Below, in pieces: positions 45,455-54,052 of a stretch of DNA of 58,747 nucleotides. The stretch spans positions 1 to 58,747 of the forward strand of contig CAYUXF010000002.1 in NCBI GenBank assembly GCA_964448755.1, written 5' to 3'. The position numbers were made by a program, and so were the translations under genes. Source of the DNA: CAYUXF01 sp964448755. Its GTDB lineage: Bacteria > Margulisbacteria > Termititenacia > Termititenacales > CAYUXF01. The notes below the pieces were generated by a model that searched no databases, had not been told where the DNA came from, and worked only from the letters and a program-made list of their open reading frames with translations. Numbering within the stretch: position 1 is the stretch's first letter; every line of letters starts with the position of its first letter.

Positions 45455-46396
45455 ATGAATGTAGCAGGTAAACATTACAGGACAATTTGGCTCAACGAAA
45501 AAAAAATTGTTCAGATCATCGATCAACGATGGTTACCGCATAAGTTTATTATAGAAGATCTCTCAACACTTGAAGACTTCGTCACAGCCATTAAAGAGAT
45601 GCATTTGCGTGGAGCAGGCTTAATAGGCGCAGCGGCCGGTTACGGCATGTATATTGCCGCCGTTAACGGCGAAGACCTGCAGGAAGCAGCCGCAAAATTA
45701 AAAGCTACCAGACCGACGGCAGTAAATTTAGCCTGGGCAGTTGAGCGACAATTAAAAGCTATCAACAGCGCTGAAAACAAAATAGACGCCGCACTAAAAA
45801 CAGCAGAAGAGATCGCCAATGAAGACGCCGCGTTCTGCCAAAAAATAGGTAAACACGGACTAAAGATCATCCAGGAAATAGCCAAGCAAAAGAAAGGCGA
45901 AACAGTCAATATTCTGACACACTGTAACGCCGGCTGGCTGGCGTTTGTAGATCACGGTTCGGCCACAGCGCCGATATACGCCGCACATGACAGCGGCATT
46001 AAAGTTCATGTCTGGGTCGACGAGACCAGACCGCGCAACCAGGGGGCCAGACTCACCGCCTGGGAACTNNNNNNNNNNNNNNNNNNNNNNNNNNNNNNNN
46101 NNNNNNNNNNNNNNNNNNNNNNNNNNNNNNNNNNNNNNNNNNNNNNNNNNNNNNNNNNNNNNNNNNNNGTAAAAGAGATCCCCATAGAACAGCGCGGCAA
46201 CGAAGAAGTTAAATACGCCGAAGGACTGATCAATGGCAAAATAGAGAATGTTTTGATAACACCGGCCTCCTCACCGGCCGCTAATTTTGGCTTTGATGTC
46301 ACACCGAGAAAATTGATAACAGGTTTAATAACCGAACGCGGCATCTGCGCCGCCAATGAAAAGAGCATTCTAGATCTCTACCCGGAACACCGCTAA
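45455..46396 (+). CDS. mtnA: Methylthioribose-1-phosphate isomerase, interrupted by a gap
   Basis: MtnA converts 5-methylthioribose 1-phosphate to the ribulose form. The part before the gap has MHLRGAGLIGAAAGYGMYIA, the catalytic Cys in ILTHCNAGWLAFVDHG, and VWVDETRPRNQGARLTAWEL; after it come KEIPIEQRGNEEV and TPASSPAANFGFDVTPRKL. The catalytic Asp (family GADR) lies in the missing part. Homologues have about 65 residues between WEL and IPIEER, so the true gap is probably about 200 bases, not 100. The class II aldolase gene follows 5 bp later. Confidence 0.9.
   Translation: MNVAGKHYRTIWLNEKKIVQIIDQRWLPHKFIIEDLSTLEDFVTAIKEMHLRGAGLIGAAAGYGMYIAAVNGEDLQEAAAKLKATRPTAVNLAWAVERQLKAINSAENKIDAALKTAEEIANEDAAFCQKIGKHGLKIIQEIAKQKKGETVNILTHCNAGWLAFVDHGSATAPIYAAHDSGIKVHVWVDETRPRNQGARLTAWEXXXXXXXXXXXXXXXXXXXXXXXXXXXXXXXXXXVKEIPIEQRGNEEVKYAEGLINGKIENVLITPASSPAANFGFDVTPRKLITGLITERGICAANEKSILDLYPEHR
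46069..46168. other. Assembly gap (100 N) inside mtnA
   Basis: Exactly 100 N. Comparison with the MtnA family layout suggests the missing sequence is about twice as long. Confidence 0.99.
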
Positions 46397-46401
46397 AAAT
46401 A

Positions 46402-47010
46402 ATGAGCAAACAAATAGACGAAGGTTATATTAAATTTAACTGTACATGGCTAAAAGATCTTCCGCTGCCAGAAAAAAAACTAATTGAGCTCAATAAATGG
46501 CGGCAAAAACTATATAAACTCGGCCTCATCGGCGCTTATGCTAACGGCATCGGCTTCGGCAACATCAGCATCAGAGCTAGTAAAAATTCTTTTATTATTA
46601 CAGGTTCAGCTACCGGCCATCTTCCAGAATTAACACCAAACCATTATGTGCTTGTCACCGCTTACAACTTAACAAAAAACAGTCTGACCTGTCAGGGCCC
46701 AATAAAGGCTTCTTCAGAATCGCTTTCACACGCGGTAATTTATGAATGTTTGCCAGAAACCAACTGCGTCATACATATTCACAATCTCAAATTATGGCAG
46801 GAGCTTTTCAATAAAGCACCTACTACAGACAAAAAGATAACTTACGGCACACCGGAAATGGCTGAAGAAATTAAAAAATTATTCAAAGAAACAGACATAA
46901 ACAAAAAAAAGCTACTCGTTATGGGTGGTCATGAAGAGGGAATTATTAGTTTTGGCAAAGATCTGCAAGAAGCCGGCCACATTCTGTTAAAAAACTTCCG
47001 CCATAAATAA
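46402..47010 (+). CDS. Class II aldolase/adducin protein, MtnB-like or shunt aldolase
   Basis: The 202-aa protein has the class II aldolase fold: NGIGFGNISIRASKNSFIIT, SSESLSHAVIYECLPETNC, the zinc pair in VIHIHNLKLW and a third His in VMGGHEEGIISFG. Adjacent to mtnA it may act on methylthioribulose 1-phosphate, either as the MtnB dehydratase of methionine salvage or as the aldolase of the anaerobic DHAP shunt. No mtnC, mtnD or mtnK is present here, which slightly favours the shunt. The 3' end overlaps the convergent phosphatase gene by 24 bp. Confidence 0.75.
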   Translation: MSKQIDEGYIKFNCTWLKDLPLPEKKLIELNKWRQKLYKLGLIGAYANGIGFGNISIRASKNSFIITGSATGHLPELTPNHYVLVTAYNLTKNSLTCQGPIKASSESLSHAVIYECLPETNCVIHIHNLKLWQELFNKAPTTDKKITYGTPEMAEEIKKLFKETDINKKKLLVMGGHEEGIISFGKDLQEAGHILLKNFRHK

Positions 47011-48675
47011 AATGATATCGTCATGCAACGGAGCATTGCCACGATAATCGGCTGTCTTTTGCATAATAGTTTCCAGTGTTCGTGTCAGATCCAGCGATAA
47101 TTGATTAACCTCACGTAATATTTCCATAAAACCAGGAGTATCAAGCGGTATTCTTTGCTCATTAATTGTTTCGGTAATGCCGTCAGTATAAAGAAAAAGC
47201 CTGTCGCCCGGAAAAAGAAAAATATTTTTTTCTTTATATTGCAAATCTTTAGTATAGCCTATTAAGCCACCATTCAATTGATATTCTTCCACTATATTAT
47301 TATCTTTACGATAAACCAAAGGGGCCGGATGGCCGGCAGAAGAAAAAGAAAAAACAGTTTGACTATTTTCATCTTGATAAAAATAGCCGTAAAGTGCGGT
47401 CAAAAAATGAGCATTAAGACTGCCGTTAATAAAAGAATAATACTCTTGATTTAATGTTTCTAAATAACCGGCCGGCGAAAACAAATTTCTCCTATTAATA
47501 TTATCGGTAAACGCTTTTATTGAAGACGGGTACAATGAAGCAGAAATTCCGTGACCGGTAATATCGCCAATAAAAACACCAAATTTTTTTTCATTATCTT
47601 TAAAATGAGTATACGCTAAAAAATCACCGCCGATCATCTCCATAGGACGGTAAATATAATCAACAGTAACTATTTCTGCATTTAAATTATGCGGTGGCAA
47701 AAGCAGTTCTTGTGTCTTACGCGCTTCAACTAAATGATGTTCTATTATTTTATTTTTATCCTCAAGCTCTGCCTGTGTTTTTAAAAGTGCCGCCGTCCTC
47801 TCTTCAATAATATATTCCAGTGCCGCCTGATGAGCTATCAATGCCTCTTCTGCCATTTTACGATCTGTAATATCAGTAATAATGCCGTCATAACCCTCTA
47901 GATCACCATAGGGACTATAATAAAAAACCGGTGTATTGCTAACCCAGCGGACCTTGCCGTCTTTGCGGATAATCCGATGCTCCAAAGCAACCGGCGAACA
48001 GCTTGCAATTAAATTCTTAGCATAGTTTGTAACAATTTCTCTCTCTTGCTCCGGCACAATAGAGAGCCACAAATAATTATTTTCGGCAAATTCCTTTTTG
48101 GTATAACCGGTAACAGCTACACAGGCTTCACCGTGAACTGTTTCCACTACCTGACCATCTTTTATTTTAACTGTATAAATATAATCTGTTATTGTCTCAG
48201 TAATTCTCTTGTAGCGCTTCTCAGCTTTTTGCAAGGCATAGTTAAGGTGATTATACAGTGCCAGTTCCAGTGAAAATTTAAACTCCTCTACCGAAAAAGG
48301 TTTTTGCAAAAAGCTGGAATCTTCGGTCGATTTGATCTTTTCTAAAATACAGTCATCGGTAGCACCGGAAATATAGACGATCGGCACATGCCTAAATTTT
48401 TGAATTTCTCTAACTGCTACACTGCCGTCACTGCTCTCATTTTGAAAATGAAAATCCATCACCACAATATCTACCGGATAATCAAGGGCATACGCCAGCG
48501 CCTCTGCTGTAGCAGTTAAGACCTTATATTGTTCACAGCCCAGTTTTTTTAGCGCAATCTCCATAAATTTCACAATTGCCGGATCATCATCAACAACCAA
48601 GACACGTGCCTGCGAAATTAAACTGCGGGGTTTAATTAGAGTTTCAATATTAGAAGTTATTTTTTCATACCACAT
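46987..48675 (-). CDS. Response regulator / PAS / SpoIIE-type phosphatase
   Basis: The 562-aa protein is an RsbU-like signalling output. Residues 20-145 are a receiver domain (VLVVDDDPAIVKFMEIALKK, phospho-Asp in VDIVVMDFHFQ, Lys in FLQKPFSVEEF). Residues 155-285 form a PAS/PAC domain (RITETITDYIYTV, WVSNTPVFYYSPYGDLEGYD). A coiled coil leads to the PP2C domain (345-562) with EMIGGDFLAYTHF, FIGDITGHGISASLYPS, LYTDGITE and LHDDIILFMAEVF. It would dephosphorylate an anti-anti-sigma or similar protein on command of a sensor kinase. Neither kinase nor target is nearby. Confidence 0.9.
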   Translation of the reverse strand: MWYEKITSNIETLIKPRSLISQARVLVVDDDPAIVKFMEIALKKLGCEQYKVLTATAEALAYALDYPVDIVVMDFHFQNESSDGSVAVREIQKFRHVPIVYISGATDDCILEKIKSTEDSSFLQKPFSVEEFKFSLELALYNHLNYALQKAEKRYKRITETITDYIYTVKIKDGQVVETVHGEACVAVTGYTKKEFAENNYLWLSIVPEQEREIVTNYAKNLIASCSPVALEHRIIRKDGKVRWVSNTPVFYYSPYGDLEGYDGIITDITDRKMAEEALIAHQAALEYIIEERTAALLKTQAELEDKNKIIEHHLVEARKTQELLLPPHNLNAEIVTVDYIYRPMEMIGGDFLAYTHFKDNEKKFGVFIGDITGHGISASLYPSSIKAFTDNINRRNLFSPAGYLETLNQEYYSFINGSLNAHFLTALYGYFYQDENSQTVFSFSSAGHPAPLVYRKDNNIVEEYQLNGGLIGYTKDLQYKEKNIFLFPGDRLFLYTDGITETINEQRIPLDTPGFMEILREVNQLSLDLTRTLETIMQKTADYRGNAPLHDDIILFMAEVF

Positions 48676-48693
48676 AAAAATTCCCAGGTTTTG

Positions 48694-48786
48694 TTACCGG
48701 AAAACTACCAAAGCTATGCCTATTATAGCATAGGAAGCCGCTAAAATAAGCGCCAGAGCTTTATGGAGATATTTTTTTATTAGCAA
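48694..48786 (-). CDS. Possible 30-residue single-helix membrane protein
   Basis: Between the radical SAM gene and the phosphatase gene, on the same strand, a TTG-started frame of 30 codons contains ALALILAASYAIIGIALVVF, a convincing membrane helix, flanked by a basic N-terminus (LIKKYLHK) and a final Arg. It overlaps the end of the radical SAM gene by 26 bases. There is no good ribosome site, so it could be chance or the relic of a larger gene. Confidence 0.3.
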   Translation of the reverse strand: MLIKKYLHKALALILAASYAIIGIALVVFR

Positions 48787-49657
48787 ACCGTTCTATATAG
48801 CCACAGCGTTGGCACAACGGCTCAACTAACAAGCGATGCTGAAAACCGGCCTTTATTTTTTGTACTCGCGCGGAATTTAAGATTTCAACTAAACTCTCAT
48901 TTTTAATATTGCCTAACACCATAATCCCAGCACTGTCTAAACAACAAGGGATCACCGTACCATCAACTAAAATACCAATATGAGCAGACAATCCATAGCA
49001 AAAACCTTCTACTTGCTTAATTTCACTATCAAGAACAGGCCAGGCAAATTGAGTATCAAAATTAAGATAAACTTTATTTTTTAAATGATAGCTCTTTTGT
49101 TTTTTAAGCTCCGCTAAATTAGCCGGAAAAACGATCTCTTTAGCAAAAAATTTACTTATTATTTCTCTAAGCTCCGCCAGCTCTGCGGTCAGAACATTCC
49201 ACAAACGCAAATTTATATAACCTTCGGGATTATTTTTCTGTGAAAGCTCAATAAAAGAAAAAATATTTTCTAAATACTTTTTCCTCTCCTCTAACTGCCA
49301 AATAGCTTGTAAAGAAATATTAACTTGTTGTATTTCTTGGTCAACAAGTAATACACTCATCTCTTTATTCAATAAAGTTCCGTTAGTAGTCAAATTAATT
49401 TTTAACCCAGATTGCTGGGCATAACTTAAAAAAGAAGAGAGTTCCGGGTGTAATAACGGTTCACCTAAAATATGAAACGCAACTGTGTCAGTAAGTCCTT
49501 TAACCTGATCAATGATCTTTTTAAAAACCGGCAGAGACATATACTCTTTAGGTCGCTCTGCCTGAGCACAAAAAGAACAACTTAAATTACAAACATTAGT
49601 TATTTCAATATAAATTTTATTAAAAGGTTTGGCCGGCAATTTAACGGGTTTTTCCAA
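48761..49657 (-). CDS. Radical SAM protein with SPASM-like C-terminus
   Basis: The 298-aa protein has the C-x3-C-x2-C cluster motif in IEITNVCNLSCSFCAQAERP, the GEPLLHP motif, and a C-terminal cysteine set (GTVIPCCLDSAG and VEPLCQRCGYIERF) typical of SPASM auxiliary-cluster proteins. Such enzymes modify peptides or act as dehydrogenases or maturases. No precursor peptide gene is evident, except possibly the 30-residue ORF downstream, which lacks typical leader features. The start overlaps the upstream DUF2179 gene by 17 bp, so the two are co-translated. Confidence 0.85.
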   Translation of the reverse strand: MEKPVKLPAKPFNKIYIEITNVCNLSCSFCAQAERPKEYMSLPVFKKIIDQVKGLTDTVAFHILGEPLLHPELSSFLSYAQQSGLKINLTTNGTLLNKEMSVLLVDQEIQQVNISLQAIWQLEERKKYLENIFSFIELSQKNNPEGYINLRLWNVLTAELAELREIISKFFAKEIVFPANLAELKKQKSYHLKNKVYLNFDTQFAWPVLDSEIKQVEGFCYGLSAHIGILVDGTVIPCCLDSAGIMVLGNIKNESLVEILNSARVQKIKAGFQHRLLVEPLCQRCGYIERFANKKISP

Positions 49658-50222
49658 ATTTAAACAAATTATTCACCTTAAAAATAAATGAGCTGTCATT
49701 AGATATATTAGGAATAACTCCGCCATTATTGCCCACCAGACGAACATCTTCAACCGAGTAAAAAGACTGCGGATTAGTTTCTTTAATAAGCTTAATGAAC
49801 TCTTTCAAACATCTTCTTTTGATCACTGAAAATATAATATTAACCTTGCCGTAAGAACCGCGCGCCTCAATATTGGTATAAGCATAGCCATGTTCTTTTA
49901 AAACAGCAGGTAACTTTTTGGCCTTAGTTTTAGTTATGATTCTGACCATTAAAATACCAGCCGCCAGCTTCTCCTCTATTTTCAAACCGGAAAAAGTTCC
50001 ACAGGCAAAACCGAGCGCGTAACCAAGAAAACAGATCGGGTTATCTAAATTGATCATGATCTGCCTAATAGCCACCAGCCAGACCATGATCTCTGCAAAA
50101 GCTAAAAACGGCGCAACTATTTTATAACCACGGGAGATAAAAATTATCTTGATGGTGCCAATGGTCACATCAATAATCCTGGCTATAAATATAAAAAAAG
50201 CTATCAATAAATGTTCCCACAT
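49641..50222 (-). CDS. DUF2179/UPF0316 membrane protein
   Basis: The 193-aa protein starts with three membrane helices (HLLIAFFIFIARIIDVTIGT, then APFLAFAEIMVWLVAIRQI and ICFLGYALGFACGTFSGL) followed by a cytosolic domain (LAAGILMVRIITKTKAKKLP, NIIFSVIKRRCLKEFIKLIK). The RxIDVTIGTIKIIFISRG signature is that of UPF0316 proteins, whose function is unknown. A GGAGG ribosome site precedes the ATG. It is divergent from hydG across the assembly gap. Confidence 0.82.
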   Translation of the reverse strand: MWEHLLIAFFIFIARIIDVTIGTIKIIFISRGYKIVAPFLAFAEIMVWLVAIRQIMINLDNPICFLGYALGFACGTFSGLKIEEKLAAGILMVRIITKTKAKKLPAVLKEHGYAYTNIEARGSYGKVNIIFSVIKRRCLKEFIKLIKETNPQSFYSVEDVRLVGNNGGVIPNISNDSSFIFKVNNLFKFGKTR

Positions 50223-50237
50223 AAGATCATCCTCCCC

Positions 50238-50337
50238 NNNNNNNNNNNNNNNNNNNNNNNNNNNNNNNNNNNNNNNNNNNNNNNNNNNNNNNNNNNNNNN
50301 NNNNNNNNNNNNNNNNNNNNNNNNNNNNNNNNNNNNN
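50238..50337. other. Assembly gap (100 N) covering the start of hydG
   Basis: Exactly 100 N. HydG homologues have about 88 residues before the point where this sequence resumes, so at least ~265 bases are missing. Confidence 0.99.
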
Positions 50338-51486
50338 CTTTACACCGGCAACAAATGCGATAACAATTGTGTTTATTGTGCTTTTCGCAAAGACAATCAA
50401 GAACTGACCCGCAAAGTTTTAAACATGAACGAGATCAGACAGGAAGTTTCCTCCCTGTTAAAAGAGGGGCATAAACGAATTCTCTTGATTTGCGGCGAAA
50501 CAGCCGAGAACAGCACGGACTATATGTGTGAAGCTATCCGCACGGTTTATGCCGTCCGCGAAGGCAAAAACTATGTCCGCAGAATTAATTTAGAACTAGC
50601 CCCGGTCTCTGTTGAGGATTTTAAAAAATTAAGCGCCGAAAAGATCGGCACTTATGTTTGTTTCCAAGAAACTTATGATCCAGTTCTTTATAAAAAATAT
50701 CATCCGGCCGGCACACCTAAAGCAGATTACGAATATCGCTTAAACGTTATGGACCGGGCTATGGCCGCAGGCATTCACGATGTCGGCCTTGGTGTACTCT
50801 TTGGTTTAGCCGATTATCGTTTTGAAATTTTAGCTTTATTAGAACACGCCGCTCATTTAGAAAAAGTTTTTGGCTGCGGACCACATACCATAAGTTTTCC
50901 CCGAATTGAGCCAGCTGAAGGTGCACCATTTACCAATAAAATACCTTTCCCGCTCAGTGACGATGACTTTAAAAAAATAATTGCGATCATCCGCATCGCC
51001 CTCCCCTACACCGGAATAATCTTAAGCACCCGCGAAACAGAAGAAATGCGCGGCGAGTTATTTAACTACGGCGTCAGCCAGATCTCGGCCGGTTCACGCA
51101 CAAACCCGGGCGCTTACGCCGAAGAAGCCCCCGCTACAGGCAGCCAATTCTCACTTGGCGATCATCGCAGTCTAGATGAAGTAATTTCTTCTATTATAGA
51201 CAAAGAATATATCCCTTCTTTCTGTACCGGCTGTTACCGCAAAGGAAGAATTGGCAACGACTTTATGGACCTGGCCAAACCTGGCTTAATTAAACAATAC
51301 TGCATGCCCAATGCTTTATTTACATTCAAAGAATATCTAGATGATTTTGCCAAACCGGCAACTAAAGCCAAGGGAGAAGAGCTGATCAAAAAAATAGTTT
51401 CAGAAATAGATAATCAAAAACTAAGAGATAATATTCAAAAGAATTTAGATACTATTGATCAAGGGGAAAGAGATATTTATTTTTAA
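50338..51486 (+). CDS. hydG: [FeFe]-hydrogenase maturase HydG (tyrosine lyase), 5' end in gap
   Basis: HydG cleaves tyrosine to CO and cyanide for the hydrogenase H-cluster. The visible 382 residues begin at the radical SAM motif NKCDNNCVYCAF (C-x3-C-x2-C) and include FQETYDPVLYKKYHPAGTP, DVGLGVLFGLADYRFE, GPHTISFPRIEPAEG and the C-terminal auxiliary-cluster motif C-x2-C-x22-C starting SFCTGCYRKGRIG and closing with QYCMPNALFTFKEYL. That C-terminal motif separates HydG from ThiH. HydE, HydF and the hydrogenase are not in the window. Confidence 0.92.
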   Translation, partial: LYTGNKCDNNCVYCAFRKDNQELTRKVLNMNEIRQEVSSLLKEGHKRILLICGETAENSTDYMCEAIRTVYAVREGKNYVRRINLELAPVSVEDFKKLSAEKIGTYVCFQETYDPVLYKKYHPAGTPKADYEYRLNVMDRAMAAGIHDVGLGVLFGLADYRFEILALLEHAAHLEKVFGCGPHTISFPRIEPAEGAPFTNKIPFPLSDDDFKKIIAIIRIALPYTGIILSTRETEEMRGELFNYGVSQISAGSRTNPGAYAEEAPATGSQFSLGDHRSLDEVISSIIDKEYIPSFCTGCYRKGRIGNDFMDLAKPGLIKQYCMPNALFTFKEYLDDFAKPATKAKGEELIKKIVSEIDNQKLRDNIQKNLDTIDQGERDIYF

Positions 51487-51488
51487 TA

Positions 51489-52298
51489 TTATCGCCAAAA
51501 CCGCCACCAGGGTCTTTTCTTCTTTTGCTTTTCTACCAAATTCGTACTCTCCTCATTAAAATAAGGGATCAGGAGATCTTCCATATTATAAAATCCATTG
51601 CCGACATTTTTAATATTCTTCATGGCAAATAAAATGCCGTTACCAAAAGCTTCACGGGAAATTGACTCATGTCTTAATCTAACTACCTGATAAGGAAATC
51701 CAAATAAAATTTCATGAACGCCAATAATACCACCAGCTCTAATAGTTTTAATATCTTTTTCCTCTAGCTCTAATTTAGAAGCTATAATTTTTGCTGTACC
51801 GGAAATCTCCGGCTTGGTCTTAAAATGTTCTTCAATGATCTCAATATCGGTATAGGGCGCTATTTTTTTTAGCACTCTGGCTGCTACAATTAAAAAATTA
51901 ATACCAATTGTAATATTTGGAGAATATAAGACCCTGGTAAATTGAGCTATTTTTTTTAAATATTTAATTTTTTCTGCCGGATAAGAAGATATCGCACTGA
52001 GAATAATAATACCGTTAGCTCTGGCCGCTTCGCCATAATAGTCCAGGCCATCAGCTGAAGAAAAATCAACAATAACATCCACCGGATGCTTTTCCAATAA
52101 TTCGGCAGCAGTGTATTCATGCATAGAATAAATTAAACCTGGTTCTTTTGCATCAACGCCAAAAAATTCCGGTACGGAACGATGTTCCAATTTCTTAGAC
52201 CTGCGCACGACCCATTCCAAATGATGATCGTCTGTTTCAAGCAGAACAGAAGCGACTGCTTTACCTGCCTTACCAAAACCCATTAAACCAACGCGCAT
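51489..52298 (-). CDS. dapB: DapB-like dihydrodipicolinate reductase
   Basis: DapB reduces the dihydrodipicolinate-pathway intermediate towards lysine and diaminopimelate. The 269-aa protein has the Rossmann start MRVGLMGFGKAGKAVASVLL, VDVIVDFSSADGL, SPNITIGINFLI, the catalytic region IEEHFKTKPEISGTA and IIGVHEILFG plus LRHESISREAFGNG. The catalytic His-His pair of classical DapB reads here as EEHF, so specificity may have shifted. The tail ends in KKKRPWWRFWR, basic and Trp-rich, unusual for DapB and possibly membrane-binding. The ATG at 52298 follows AGAGGA. Convergent with hydG, two bases apart. Confidence 0.75.
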   Translation of the reverse strand: MRVGLMGFGKAGKAVASVLLETDDHHLEWVVRRSKKLEHRSVPEFFGVDAKEPGLIYSMHEYTAAELLEKHPVDVIVDFSSADGLDYYGEAARANGIIILSAISSYPAEKIKYLKKIAQFTRVLYSPNITIGINFLIVAARVLKKIAPYTDIEIIEEHFKTKPEISGTAKIIASKLELEEKDIKTIRAGGIIGVHEILFGFPYQVVRLRHESISREAFGNGILFAMKNIKNVGNGFYNMEDLLIPYFNEESTNLVEKQKKKRPWWRFWR

Positions 52299-52433
52299 AA
52301 TTATCCTCTTTTCTTTCAATAACAAATAAAAAAAATTACACTTAATAATACTAATAATATTAAGCTAACAATAAACTCAAATATTTTTAGAAATATCGGA
52401 ATTGATAAAATTAAAAATACAACGAGCTAAAAG

Positions 52434-52979
52434 CTATTTACTTTCCATCTCATACGCAGCGCAGAGTACCAGCATAGAAAAAGGCATAGTGACTAAACCG
52501 CCAATATAAGCCAGCGAAAAACCAGAACTGCCGATGATCCCGACAATAACACAAAAAATAAAGTGTAGCCAGACATTGTTCTTTCTGACGATCTTTTTAC
52601 TTGCCGCCATAGATTTATTAATAAAAAATTTCTTATCAGCAATAAAAATACCGGCATACATCCACCAGGCAGCTATTAACATTGATGGAATAATACCAAC
52701 TACTGTTAAAGAGAGTAGTGATAAAATTAATGAAGAATAAATAAAAAAGCCCAGCATATTCCAATACTGATCAAAACCCTCAAAAACCAGAGAAGGATTT
52801 ATTTTCTTTTTACGCAGCGTTCCAAGCATCAGCCGAACATAACCCGCATATAAACCGGGAAACAAAATACCTAAACTTACGGCAGAACCGGCCAGCATGA
52901 TCAAATAACCGACCATCAGATCTAAAAAATTATTTTTGAAAGCTAACCAGGCTTTTTGGAATGGAATAGAAAAATCCAT
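52434..52979 (-). CDS. Integral membrane protein, four helices
   Basis: The 181-aa protein has about four membrane helices (LMVGYLIMLAGSAVSLGILF, MLGFFIYSSLILSLLSLTVV, GIIPSMLIAAWWMYAGIFIA, FIFCVIVGIIGSSGFSLAYI). The layout (short amphipathic N-terminus PFQKAWLAFKNNF, DUF975-like loops) recalls poorly understood YciC/DUF975-type proteins. Function is unknown. AGGAGG precedes the ATG. A ~108-bp A/T-rich stretch with only weak inverted repeats lies between it and dapB. Confidence 0.65.
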   Translation of the reverse strand: MDFSIPFQKAWLAFKNNFLDLMVGYLIMLAGSAVSLGILFPGLYAGYVRLMLGTLRKKKINPSLVFEGFDQYWNMLGFFIYSSLILSLLSLTVVGIIPSMLIAAWWMYAGIFIADKKFFINKSMAASKKIVRKNNVWLHFIFCVIVGIIGSSGFSLAYIGGLVTMPFSMLVLCAAYEMESK

Positions 52980-53086
52980 AAGAACCTCCTAATTATTTTA
53001 ACTAAAAAATTATATCATGCTGTCCATATTATTTAAAAACATTCTGCTGTCTCGACTGAATATAAATAATAAAGTAACATTTGGGC

Positions 53087-54049
53087 ATGATCAATAAAAT
53101 AACTAACGAACTAGAGCAGGCGGCACAGATCATTAACACTGGCGGCCTGGTTGCGTTCCCTACAGAAACCGTCTACGGCCTCGGCGCAGACGCGCTTAAC
53201 CCTTTAGCTGTAGCTAAAATATTTGCGGCCAAAAACCGGCCAACCTTCGATCCTCTTATTGTCCATATTGCCAATACAGGCTGGCTCAATAAACTCTGTC
53301 AGACCCTGCCGCCAAAAGCAGAAATACTTATAAAAAAATTCTGGCCCGGACCCCTAACACTGGTCCTTCCTAAAAAAAAGATCGTACCAGATCTGGTTAC
53401 TGCGGGGCTGGATACCGTGGCGATCAGAATGCCGCAGCATCCTCTGGCACTGAAACTCATTGAATTAGCCCGGACCCCTATTGCGGCACCAAGCGCCAAC
53501 CCGTTTGGTTATTTAAGTCCAACTACCGCTCAACATGTGCGGGACCAGCTTGGCAATAAAGTCGAACTAATTATTGATGGCGGCCCAACTACTATTGGAC
53601 TTGAATCTACTATAATAGAACTAACTGATGATACAGCCACACTGCTAAGACCTGGCGGTCTATCTCTTGAAGAGATAGAAAATACTATTGGACCTATTAA
53701 TAAAAAAACAACTTCTAGCGACCCTCATGCGCCAGGCCAGCTTAAATACCACTATTCTCCACATACGCCTATTAGAATTGGATTAGATCAAAAAATCAGT
53801 CGCGATAAAAAAACAGGGCTCTTAGTCTTAAGTAAAGCACCGCAAAATATCAATTATGATGTTCTGGAAATCCTCTCACCAGCAGGCGATTTATGTGAAG
53901 CGGCTGCTAATCTCTTTGCTGCCTTGCATCGCTTAGATCAAGCCGACTTAGATATTATAATTGCAGAAGCGATACCAGAGATCGGCTTAGGCCGCGCCAT
54001 CATGAACAGACTCTATAAAGCGGCCGGGCAAATAACTAAAGATCAATAA
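53087..54049 (+). CDS. L-threonylcarbamoyladenylate synthase (Sua5 type)
   Basis: The enzyme makes threonylcarbamoyl-AMP for the t6A37 modification of ANN-decoding tRNAs. The YrdC domain covers residues 1-200 with GLVAFPTETVYGLGADALNP, KNRPTFDPLIVHI (K-x-R) and IAAPSANPFGYLSPTTA (S-x-N). The Sua5 C-terminal domain follows after APGQLKYHYSPHTP. The 320-aa length fits the long Sua5 form. ATG 53087 is taken as start; TTG 53081 is equally open and neither has a strong ribosome site. It is followed, three bases on, by the GmhB-like gene. Confidence 0.93.
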   Translation: MINKITNELEQAAQIINTGGLVAFPTETVYGLGADALNPLAVAKIFAAKNRPTFDPLIVHIANTGWLNKLCQTLPPKAEILIKKFWPGPLTLVLPKKKIVPDLVTAGLDTVAIRMPQHPLALKLIELARTPIAAPSANPFGYLSPTTAQHVRDQLGNKVELIIDGGPTTIGLESTIIELTDDTATLLRPGGLSLEEIENTIGPINKKTTSSDPHAPGQLKYHYSPHTPIRIGLDQKISRDKKTGLLVLSKAPQNINYDVLEILSPAGDLCEAAANLFAALHRLDQADLDIIIAEAIPEIGLGRAIMNRLYKAAGQITKDQ

Positions 54050-54052
54050 AAA

